Virus record (IMG/VR): IMGVR_UViG_3300031749_000474
Coordinates: 1-23,606 of that record
Direction: 5' to 3' (one strand)
DNA length: 23,606 nt
Source: a virus
Made by a program: the position numbers and the translations under genes. This document shows positions 1-6,692 of the stretch, in pieces; position 1 is the first letter of the stretch, and every line of letters starts with the position of its first letter. The notes below the pieces were generated by a model. It did not search any database and was not told the origin of the DNA. It saw only the letters and a program-made list of their open reading frames with translations.

Positions 1-1170
1 ATGAAAGAACGACAGTTTCGGTTCAGAGGAAAGTCGTACAAGATTTTCATCCGCCCGGATGCTCCACACGGACCGTATTACATACACTTCCAAGTCCGCG
101 GCATGAGGATCAAGAGGTGCCTTAACAGCAGGTGCGCTTCTGTGGCCATCAAGGCTGCAAAAAAAATCATCGCCGATGAACAATCACGGCCGGCACACGA
201 ACAGCGTGAAAAAGCCGCCCCGGTCACTATCGGCGACATAATATCGCTCTACAGCACCAGAGCCTCGTTGGCTCGCCGCACGGTGCGAAACAATATTCTC
301 GCCCTACGGTTGATTTTGAGGACCGTTCTCGGTTCGGACCGCGATGCAACGCCGGTCTCGGTCCTCGACGCCCGTCTTGTGCGTGAGTTTCAGTCACGAT
401 TTGTGAAACGATACGTTGCTCTCGCGGGCACGGACGCCGACGCAAGGCTGGCGCGCGAGCGCGCGCTGCGGTCCAGTCGCAGCTTTATTCAGCAGGCCAG
501 GTCCATATTCGCCCGCTCACTGGATTGGCCGGGGTACTACAGCAGGGCGGGTTTTCCACTGCCGAAGTCAATCGAGGAATTCATGACAACGCCACTTGAG
601 GGCCGGATCGGGGGTACAACGTACAGCGCCCCGGACGACGCGGTTGTCAAGCGCACGTTTGAGCTTTTCGCCTCGGACGAACAGGTTGGTCAAAACAGCT
701 ACTTGGCGTTCTGGCTCGCACTGGGTGCTGGCCTTCGTCGGAGCGAGATTTCAAACCTGCAATGGCAACATATCGTGATCCGTGCCGGTCAAGCGTGGGT
801 TTGCGGCGGTGTCGGCAAGGACGGTCAGCGCGTCGAGGTCCCGATCCAGCAGGCAGCGTGGAATGCCATCGCGCCGTACAAACGCGAGACAGGCTTTGTC
901 ATCAGCGAACGCGGACTCGGTTGGGCAAAACGCCTCTCGGCCCAGCTCGCCTCATGCGGTTGGACAGCGCGAAAGCGTCTTCACGAATTGCGAGCGTATA
1001 TTGGCTCTCTGCTGTATCAGGCGGAACCAGTTGCCGCGATGCGGTTTCTCCGCCACAAAAGTATCAGGACAACTGAACAGTTTTACGTTCGCCATTTCTC
1101 CGGCACTCGCATGCCGGAGGTTCTGCCTTGTGTTCCGCCACCCAAAGCCGAAGATAGTCCTCGGAGATAA
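1..1170 (+). CDS. int: Tyrosine recombinase (phage integrase)
   Basis: Site-specific recombinase that would integrate and excise the element. The full catalytic set is visible in the 389-aa protein: first Arg in GLRRSE (R246), beta-hairpin Lys in GKDGQ (K273), H328-x-x-R331 in LHELR, H352 in LRHKS and the nucleophile Y362 in QFYVR. Residues 1-60 are basic and fit an arm-binding domain; about 75-180 fit the core-binding SAM-like domain. It is the only + strand gene here and converges on the excisionase-like gene, whose 3' end it overlaps by 107 bases. The ATG is the first base of the window, so its leader cannot be judged and a start further upstream is possible. The attachment site would be expected left of the window. 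Family call is secure; target site unknown. Confidence 0.95.
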   Translation: MKERQFRFRGKSYKIFIRPDAPHGPYYIHFQVRGMRIKRCLNSRCASVAIKAAKKIIADEQSRPAHEQREKAAPVTIGDIISLYSTRASLARRTVRNNILALRLILRTVLGSDRDATPVSVLDARLVREFQSRFVKRYVALAGTDADARLARERALRSSRSFIQQARSIFARSLDWPGYYSRAGFPLPKSIEEFMTTPLEGRIGGTTYSAPDDAVVKRTFELFASDEQVGQNSYLAFWLALGAGLRRSEISNLQWQHIVIRAGQAWVCGGVGKDGQRVEVPIQQAAWNAIAPYKRETGFVISERGLGWAKRLSAQLASCGWTARKRLHELRAYIGSLLYQAEPVAAMRFLRHKSIRTTEQFYVRHFSGTRMPEVLPCVPPPKAEDSPRR

Positions 1171-1285
1171 GCCGCCGCCGACCGAGCCGGTACGTCGCAA
1201 TCTCGCCGTCACGGATTCGCATCCAGACCCATCTCTTTGACATACCGATCATCTCGGCTGCCTTATCAACAGAGATCAATTTCAT
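1064..1285 (-). CDS. Excisionase-like helix-turn-helix protein
   Basis: A 73-aa protein with a MerR/excisionase-type (HTH_17) DNA-binding fold: VDKAAEMIGMSKRWVWMRI forms the helix-turn-helix and RLGRRRLISEDYLRLWV the wing and last helix. Such small proteins bind DNA next to attachment sites and direct the integrase towards excision; some act as regulators instead. It is the last gene of the long minus-strand run, 13 bases after the preceding stop, and its 3' 107 bases lie antisense to the integrase 3' end. The tail beyond residue 55 is basic and Cys-containing with no recognised fold. The excisionase role is inferred from size, fold and position. Confidence 0.8.
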   Translation of the reverse strand: MKLISVDKAAEMIGMSKRWVWMRIRDGEIATYRLGRRRLISEDYLRLWVAEHKAEPPACECRRNGERKTVQLS

Positions 1286-1298
1286 GCGTTCTACCTAG

Positions 1299-1604
1299 CT
1301 ACACTGTTTCAGGCGTGAGATTTTCTGGAACGTTTTGTTCCTCGATTCCTAGGGGCAGTTGAGCGGCGTCATGGACTACGCTGACGACCTGCGCAACGTG
1401 CCGTTTCGTGTGTGCCAGCTCAACAGTTAGCCGGGCACGCCCAATGTCATCATACTTGATCTTAACGCTGATCGTCACGCGCACTTTCGCTTCCGTTGCC
1501 AGCGCTTCGTCAACGATTTCGGCGTTATCGGTCCATAGGTTCTCTACCGCTTTGGCGATTAGCGGTCCTGCCATTTCTGCTACTGATTTTGGTGTCTCAC
1601 TCAT
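1299..1604 (-). CDS. Hypothetical phage protein, 101 aa
   Basis: No family recognised. The start at 1604 (MSETPKSVAEM) is chosen because it overlaps the end of the DnaC-like gene by eight bases (ATGAGTGA), a common coupled arrangement; a longer reading of 135 aa is open but would overlap the DnaC-like gene by over 100 bases. The protein has an N-terminal helical half (about residues 8-35), then an alternating stretch typical of beta strands (VRVTISVKIKYDD and RARLTVELAHT, residues 40-70) and a polar C-terminus. Placed between helicase loader and excisionase, it is probably an accessory of the replication block. Confidence 0.7.
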   Translation of the reverse strand: MSETPKSVAEMAGPLIAKAVENLWTDNAEIVDEALATEAKVRVTISVKIKYDDIGRARLTVELAHTKRHVAQVVSVVHDAAQLPLGIEEQNVPENLTPETV

Positions 1605-2436
1605 GCCAGTATGCTTTTTTTCCGGTTGCGGCGCGTTCCGACGCGCCTTTGAACTTGATTTGGCCGACACAGGCTTCGCTGATTCGGTCCGCCAATGTCG
1701 GACCAAGTGATTCCATGAAAAGCCGAATTTCCACCGAGCCGGTTATCACGGTTGGAGCCCGCCGTGCGTGTCGCGCCGCTATGATGTCCCTCGCCAGCCG
1801 CACGTCGCCGGTGGTGCATGCGCTATGCACGTCGTCGAGCACCAGAAGCCGTGCATTTCTGCACACGGTTTCGATGTTCGTGTCGGTCTGTCGGTCCATC
1901 CATTCGCGCACCTTGCTCGCGAGATCGCTCACCACCATGAACCGACCGACTCTGGCCGCGCGGAGCGTTGCAACCGCAAGGTGCGTCTTGCCAGTGCCGG
2001 GTTCTCCGAACATGAGGAGAAACCCGCGCATTTTCTCCACCAAACAGCGTGCAGCATGCAATGCCGAACGCTGCGAATCTGTTGTCGCGATGAAGTTGTC
2101 GAACGATGCGTGACAGATGCACTCGGGTACTCCGCGCGATAGAAGCCATTGCCGCACCTGGCTTTCTTCGGCGTGTTTGATGCAGTCCCTGCACGGCTTG
2201 TAAACCAGCACAAACTCGCGCTGATTCCAAGTGCGACGCACTGATTCTTCCCAGTCCAGTTCGCGCACTGTCCCATGCCGTTCGCATTTCAGGTGATCAG
2301 GCTGGTGAGACGCCCATTCAGCGAGTTTCCGCCTGACGTCTTCGTACATGCGTTGAACTCGCTGCAACCTTTCAACAGCGCTTTCAACGACCTGGCCTGC
2401 TGACTTCACGTTTCCGCTTTCGAGGTCCTCGCTCAT
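1597..2436 (-). CDS. DnaC/IstB-like AAA+ ATPase, probable helicase loader
   Basis: A 279-aa AAA+ ATPase. Residues 144-151 hold Walker A GEPGTGKT, 197-203 Walker B LLVLDDV, TVITGS near 229-234 fits sensor 1, and DRISE near 250 fits the arginine-finger region. Before the ATPase a probable zinc module has C51, H54, C82 and C85 (CERH...CRDC). DnaC-type proteins load the replicative helicase at an origin opened by an initiator; here the initiator-like gene lies immediately upstream. The second ATG (2436) is preferred because AAGAG sits six bases before it, but directly abuts the first ATG (2442). IstB transposition helpers share this fold, but no transposase is present, so helicase loading is the better reading. 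Confidence 0.88.
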   Translation of the reverse strand: MSEDLESGNVKSAGQVVESAVERLQRVQRMYEDVRRKLAEWASHQPDHLKCERHGTVRELDWEESVRRTWNQREFVLVYKPCRDCIKHAEESQVRQWLLSRGVPECICHASFDNFIATTDSQRSALHAARCLVEKMRGFLLMFGEPGTGKTHLAVATLRAARVGRFMVVSDLASKVREWMDRQTDTNIETVCRNARLLVLDDVHSACTTGDVRLARDIIAARHARRAPTVITGSVEIRLFMESLGPTLADRISEACVGQIKFKGASERAATGKKAYWHE

Positions 2437-2445
2437 AGGCATCTC

Positions 2446-4107
2446 TTAGAAGTCGATTACCTTGTTCACGATGTTGGCCCCGCCATCGAGTTCAGGGTGC
2501 TCATCGAGGTCGGGTTTACCAGCCGGGTTGGTCGCTACAACTTCGGCCCAGTAACGTCTCAAGCCGTACAGCGTGTTTGCCTTTGCTTTGATCCATTCCG
2601 GGCACTTCGGATTGCGCCATGCCTCTTTGGCTAGTCGCATCACCGTTTCGGCGTCCCAGCCAAGGTCAACAAGCTCATAGGCGGCCTTTGCGTCACGGCT
2701 GTTGAACGGGTACTTGAGCCGGTGGATTCTCGCAAATTCCCTGCACCAGATTGCAATCAGCTTTCGGGCCTCTTTGAGTCGGACCGGGTCGCGCTTGGAC
2801 GCGGCCTTTGCCCGCTTGGCCCTTGGTTTCGTTTCGCCGAGAAGGTCGCCGTCGGTGATTTGCAAGTTTAGCTGTTCGGCCAGAAACGTGTCAGACTCTG
2901 GAGCCGAGTTCACCGCCGGTTTCACTTGAGCCGGTTCGCCGGTTACGGGTGAATTTTCGCGCGGAGTTGGATCATCGAGGGAACAAGTCGCGCTCATGGT
3001 AACACCATTGGACTCAACGCATTCGGTCGAGCAAGGTTGAGTTTCGTGCAGGCCGAAATCGCGCGCGCGCGCGTTAATTTCAGTGTTAATCAACGTTCTT
3101 TGTTCTTCAAAGCGTAACGTAGGCCTTACGTATGCCTTGTCTTGTAGAAAGTCGTCGTTATTTCCTATACCTATGTACTTACTAAGGCCTACGTACCTTC
3201 TGTTAATGCTTTTTATGTCAAGTATTCTACTTACATGATTTTGTGCACCAACATGTTCGTGATGATCAGACACTGGATGCCCCGGTTTTTCGCCGGAAAC
3301 GCTTGAAAAATCAGGGTTTAAGACTGATTGTGTCCCATCAGGATGATCGGCACCGAGCCGCGCTGTAAGCCGTTGGTGATCAGACGTTTGGCCGTGGAAA
3401 ACAGCGTCATTTTGTTGAGTGGACACTTGCGCCGTCGTTTGTCCGCTGTAAGTAGTTGGTAAATCGTGCTGTTGCGCCGATAGTGGCCCGTGAGGATGAT
3501 CGGCACTCAGAGTGGACAAATCGTGCACCGAGCACTGATCGCAGTGCCTGTCGCCATGCTTGGGTAGCAGCGCCGCGGTCTCAGCTATGCCGGAGTTGAC
3601 CGTGTCATGTTCACCAGAATCCCCGCGCTTCATTGCCAAAACGCTACCAGCGCAGTCGAAATAGGGTGGTCGGGTGCTTGGTATCACCCGCTTGTCAGAA
3701 CAGCTTATATCGCACCCAAGGGCTGTTTGCAGCGTCCTTTGGGTGACGCAGCCCGAAATGCCGTCAATCACGACCCCGGTTGGAGCCGGGCCGATGTCGA
3801 ATTCGACGGTGACCGAAATGCCAATCACTCCGGTCCAGCCGAACGCGCCGTTTACGGACCTTGCGGTTGGTGCGACTCCATCCGGTCGAGGTCGATCTTT
3901 AACCGTGACCAGAAGTCCCCGGCCAGTTCTGCGTTCAACCGAGACGATCCCATCACTTTGAAGCTCGCGCAGTGCCCTTGACACCGTTTTCGGCGAGCAT
4001 TTGTTTCGTTGTGCGATTCGCTTTAGGTTGATTTCACCGTTGTAGGCGACACAGCTTCTAATCGCACGTCGCAATGCCGCCCTTACCTTTCGTTTCGTTT
4101 GTTTCAT
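2446..4107 (-). CDS. Winged-helix phage replication protein, probable initiator
   Basis: A 553-aa protein with three parts. Residues about 10-70 are a GntR-like winged helix (RIAQRNKCSPKTVSRALREL, then VSVERRTGRGLLVTV). The long middle (about 75-430) is low in predicted structure and rich in His, Gln, Ser and Thr, with four SDH/ADH words that reflect iteron-like DNA repeats. The C-terminal 100 residues (KEARKLIAIWCREFARIHRL to YWAEVV) are helical, as in phage replisome organisers that contact helicase loader or helicase. The DnaC-like gene follows after nine bases (or three to its first ATG). The start overlaps the previous gene by 50 bases and reads ATGAAACAAACGAAACG; no other ATG precedes the winged helix. 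The initiator role is inferred from architecture, position and the internal origin-like DNA. Confidence 0.78.
   Translation of the reverse strand: MKQTKRKVRAALRRAIRSCVAYNGEINLKRIAQRNKCSPKTVSRALRELQSDGIVSVERRTGRGLLVTVKDRPRPDGVAPTARSVNGAFGWTGVIGISVTVEFDIGPAPTGVVIDGISGCVTQRTLQTALGCDISCSDKRVIPSTRPPYFDCAGSVLAMKRGDSGEHDTVNSGIAETAALLPKHGDRHCDQCSVHDLSTLSADHPHGPLSAQQHDLPTTYSGQTTAQVSTQQNDAVFHGQTSDHQRLTARLGADHPDGTQSVLNPDFSSVSGEKPGHPVSDHHEHVGAQNHVSRILDIKSINRRYVGLSKYIGIGNNDDFLQDKAYVRPTLRFEEQRTLINTEINARARDFGLHETQPCSTECVESNGVTMSATCSLDDPTPRENSPVTGEPAQVKPAVNSAPESDTFLAEQLNLQITDGDLLGETKPRAKRAKAASKRDPVRLKEARKLIAIWCREFARIHRLKYPFNSRDAKAAYELVDLGWDAETVMRLAKEAWRNPKCPEWIKAKANTLYGLRRYWAEVVATNPAGKPDLDEHPELDGGANIVNKVIDF
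3117..3194. repeat. Inverted repeat around a more A+T-rich stretch
   Basis: Two perfect 12-base arms, ACGTAGGCCTTA at 3117-3128 and its reverse complement at 3183-3194, enclose 54 bases that are richer in A+T than the rest of this gene. The arms contain the palindrome AGGCCT, and the first arm is itself part of a near-palindrome running to about 3131. The element lies inside the coding sequence of the replication protein, next to the iteron-like cluster, so it may be part of an origin rather than coding constraint alone. Confidence 0.55.
3259..3547. repeat. Iteron-like direct repeats, candidate replication origin
   Basis: Four related words occur in 250 bases: GTGATGATCAGACAC at 3259-3273, GGATGATCGGCAC at 3341-3353, GGTGATCAGACG at 3375-3386 and again GGATGATCGGCAC at 3494-3506. 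Two are identical over 13 bases. All have the same orientation around a central GATC. A six-base stem hairpin, GCACTG-ATCG-CAGTGC, follows at 3532-3547. The repeats lie in the poorly structured middle of the replication protein and next to a more A+T-rich segment (about 3075-3250). That is the plan of lambdoid origins, where the initiator binds iterons inside its own gene. No binding evidence is available, so this is a candidate only. Confidence 0.5.
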
Positions 4108-4864
4108 CTTTCTGAGTCGTTTCGTTTCGAGTTTCCGATGTTACAGCCCGAACCAGCGCCCTTGTGACGCTGGTACGGTTCAATCCAGTTTGGCGCGCCA
4201 CTTTTGCCACGGTCGCGCTTGGATCACGCGCGGCGGCCAGCAACGCCATTCTTGCCGCCGCGGAAATGGTCGTGTCGCGCATGAAGTTTGGACAACAATC
4301 CGGCGCGAGCTTGATTCCAGCGCGCTGCATCCACAACAAGGCCATGTCCAAGTCAAAGGCCAGCTTTTTGGGTGAGATTCTAGTCACGGGCAACCCAGAC
4401 CTGCGCAGGCGAAGCAGAGTTGCGTAGGGAACGCCGGTAATTCGCGCGAGGTCCTTTCCGCTCACGTAAACCGCCGCGCGCGTTCTCAGCGCCTGCATTG
4501 GCACGACGTTCGGTTTTCGCACGCTCTTGAGTAAACAGTCGCGCCACCTGGCCGCCTCGTCTGTAACGCCGCGCAGATCGAGGTCACTGCTGGTCACCAG
4601 AAGTTTCATCAGCCCGCCCTGCTCTGTGCCGGGTACGCGAAAGACGAGCCTTGCGCGTTGCAACTCATTGACGGCCTTTCGCGCGAGGCTTTTGGAGATG
4701 CCGATTGCGGAAGCCAGAAATCCCAACCCAATCTCGCAATAGCCGCTCGTGTTCGTGAAACACAGGATCACACCGTATTCGAGCCGCGCTGCGAGACTGA
4801 TTCTGAGGTCCTGCAACAGCCAGTGCGGCAGATGCAGTCCGTTCCGATCTACACTGGGGTTCAT
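4058..4864 (-). CDS. Protein with three helix-turn-helix-like segments
   Basis: A 268-aa protein of unknown name. Residues about 10-90 resemble the winged helix of phage replisome organisers (GYCEIGLGFLASAIGISKSLARKAVNELQRARLV). Residues about 125-170 look like a MerR/excisionase-type fold (VSGKDLARITGVPYATLLRL). Residues about 195-240 form a third helix-turn-helix (TVAKVARQTGLNRTSVTRALVRAV). The C-terminus is a Glu/Thr/Lys tail partly encoded by GAAAC pentamers. It starts with an ATGA overlap on the helicase stop and overlaps the next gene by 50 bases, so it is translated with the replication block. A role as regulator or replication accessory is likely; partitioning cannot be excluded. Confidence 0.75.
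   Translation of the reverse strand: MNPSVDRNGLHLPHWLLQDLRISLAARLEYGVILCFTNTSGYCEIGLGFLASAIGISKSLARKAVNELQRARLVFRVPGTEQGGLMKLLVTSSDLDLRGVTDEAARWRDCLLKSVRKPNVVPMQALRTRAAVYVSGKDLARITGVPYATLLRLRRSGLPVTRISPKKLAFDLDMALLWMQRAGIKLAPDCCPNFMRDTTISAAARMALLAAARDPSATVAKVARQTGLNRTSVTRALVRAVTSETRNETTQKDETNETKGKGGIATCD
4081..4135 (-). repeat. GAAAC-rich repeat cluster at a gene start
   Basis: Read on the minus strand, this stretch holds several GAAAC or AAACGAAAC units on both sides of the ATG of the replication protein (4107). It encodes the C-terminal ETRNETTQKDETNETK tail of the upstream protein and the KQTKRK start of the downstream one. The same pentamer occurs at the starts of four other minus-strand genes in this window. 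Confidence 0.6.
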
Positions 4865-6666
4865 GCGGTCGCAGGTTCGGATTTTCGCTCGCGGTAGCGC
4901 CTTACCGCCAGCCGTGTTATTTCACGGCGTCTTTCGATGACTTCTTCCACCTTGCCAACGGTCGCTTCCTGCCACGGTATTGCCGCCCAAGAAACCGTGC
5001 CAGCGCGCGCTTCGGTCGCCAGTGAAGGTGTCGTGACCGGCAATCCAGTCTCAGCCAAGAACCGGCTCGGCTCGACTTTCGCCGGGGTCCTCGGTGGCCA
5101 ATGCGAGGTCCGTTCGCATGCAAACGAAATGTAGAGCTCGTTCCTAGCCCGCGTTATCCCGACATATGCTACGCGCCGTTCTTCCTCTAGGTCTTCATCC
5201 CCTGCAGTGCCGGGAATGATTTGATCCTCGAACGCCGGCATATAGACGCAGTCGTATTCGTGGCCCTTTGCAGCGTGGATCGTCGAGACCACGGCACCCG
5301 ATCCTTCCGTTTCGACGGAGGTTCCAACCTCCCGCAATGCTGTGATGCAGTCGGCAAACGTTTCGCTCGACTCAACTGCGGTCCGAGCCAGTTCGATCGA
5401 GCGCGGGCTAAGATTGAACGACGCCATCAGCGTTAGCAGGTCAGCAGGTTTTTGCGCCGTCAAACCAGCGAATTCAGCCAGGTTCCTGCCAGCAGCAAGC
5501 GCCCTTGTTTGGATTTCCGACGCCCGCTCGATTCCGTGGCAAGTTTCAAGGAACGATAACGCCGCGTAGTCGTTTGTCGGGCACTCAACAGCGCGGGCAA
5601 GCAGCATTGCTACCGTCCAGTCTTCGGGCAGGTCCACCCTTTTACGCTGGGCTACTTGGACCCCGAACGATCTGAGCTGTTCGGCCATCAGTCCGACAAG
5701 GTGGTTTGTGCGCACAAGTACGGCGCACGATTTGCCAGCCGCGAGCTGCGCCCTGAGCTCTTGCGCGAGCCATCTCGTTTCGTCGAACTCGTTTGCGTGC
5801 CTAACGGCAATTGCGATTCCTCTTTCGCCGCTTTCGCTGAGCGTTTTTTGCGGAATTCTGATCTTGTTGTGCGCAATCAGGTTATTTGCAGCCCAGCAGA
5901 TCATGCCGTCCGACCTGTGATTGACCGAAAGGTTGATCACTGCGGCCTCGGGTTGAGTTGATCTTGCCCGGCGCAACATCACGCCTGCATCAGCCCCGCG
6001 GAACGTGTAGATGCACTGGTCGAGGTCGCCCACAAAGAACTTGTTCGGGACCGGCAACGCCGAGTAAATCTCGTCGTCAATTGCGCTGCTATCCTGATAT
6101 TCATCAACGAGAAGGTCCGTCCAAGCGATGAGCCGCCTGACGTGCTCGTTTGGTTCCTTGAGTGCGGCCAGAGCGCGCTTGAGCATGTCGTCAAACGTTA
6201 TGAGAGAATTCCGGCGCAGGTAGTTTCGCCACATGGTTACGGCGACACCGGCTGCTGTTACCGAAGTTTGATCGCTCTTCGCCGCTTCGATGAGGGCCGT
6301 CTTGCTCACCTTGATCCCTGCGTTTGCGGCCGCTTGCATCAGAAGTTGTTCAGCTTCCTGCTGGTCAATAGGGATGAGGTCTTCTTGTTCAGCCGCACGT
6401 GCTATTCTGAGTGCCAATGCGTGCAGTGTTCCAACGTAGCCCAAGCCTTTGCAGCCGAGGTCAGCAAGCCGGTTTCTCATTTCGGCTGCTGCGGCGCAGG
6501 AGAAGGTCACCAACGCGATCGCTTCGGGGCGAACGCCCGATTTGATTAGCTGTATCGTTCGCGCGATGATAGTTGAGGTTTTGCCCGAGCCCGGGCCAGC
6601 GCTTACAAGGATTACCGGCCATCGAGCTTCGACGGCCATTTGAGCTGCGTACATTGGATCTTTCAT
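4861..6666 (-). CDS. UvrD/PcrA-like superfamily 1A DNA helicase
   Basis: A 601-aa ATP-dependent 3'-5' DNA helicase by family. Motif I is AGPGSGKT (residues 23-30), motif II VDEYQDS (187-193), motif III GDLDQCIYTFRGAD (213-226), motif IV NHRSD (249-253), motif V STIHAAKGHEYD (461-472) and motif VI EERRVAYVGITRARNELY (495-512). It is shorter than chromosomal UvrD or PcrA (about 700 aa or more), mostly because subdomains 1B and 2B are trimmed and the C-terminal tail is reduced. It lies after a Rad50-like ATPase and an OB-fold protein, so it probably serves phage replication-linked recombination or restart. The leader before its ATG contains GAAACGAAGC. Family assignment is strong, exact role inferred. 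Confidence 0.93.
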   Translation of the reverse strand: MKDPMYAAQMAVEARWPVILVSAGPGSGKTSTIIARTIQLIKSGVRPEAIALVTFSCAAAAEMRNRLADLGCKGLGYVGTLHALALRIARAAEQEDLIPIDQQEAEQLLMQAAANAGIKVSKTALIEAAKSDQTSVTAAGVAVTMWRNYLRRNSLITFDDMLKRALAALKEPNEHVRRLIAWTDLLVDEYQDSSAIDDEIYSALPVPNKFFVGDLDQCIYTFRGADAGVMLRRARSTQPEAAVINLSVNHRSDGMICWAANNLIAHNKIRIPQKTLSESGERGIAIAVRHANEFDETRWLAQELRAQLAAGKSCAVLVRTNHLVGLMAEQLRSFGVQVAQRKRVDLPEDWTVAMLLARAVECPTNDYAALSFLETCHGIERASEIQTRALAAGRNLAEFAGLTAQKPADLLTLMASFNLSPRSIELARTAVESSETFADCITALREVGTSVETEGSGAVVSTIHAAKGHEYDCVYMPAFEDQIIPGTAGDEDLEEERRVAYVGITRARNELYISFACERTSHWPPRTPAKVEPSRFLAETGLPVTTPSLATEARAGTVSWAAIPWQEATVGKVEEVIERRREITRLAVRRYRERKSEPATA

Positions 6667-6692
6667 TGCTTCGTTTCGTTTTTGTTTGGGGT
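6667..6692 (-). promoter_or_regulatory. GAAAC-bearing leader before the helicase gene
   Basis: The 26-base gap between the ATPase stop and the helicase ATG reads on the minus strand as an A-rich leader ending AAAAACGAAACGAAGCA. It resembles the leader of the OB-fold gene (9490-9510): both share GAAACGAAGC preceded by CCCA-(A/C)-ACAA. No classical AGGAGG ribosome site is present, so the A-rich leader may itself help ribosome loading. Function is inferred only from position and recurrence. Confidence 0.4.

Noticed and set aside
3061-3072. Run of alternating GC, possible Z-DNA
   Set aside because: Twelve bases encoding Ala-Arg-Ala-Arg in a real gene; too short to claim a function.
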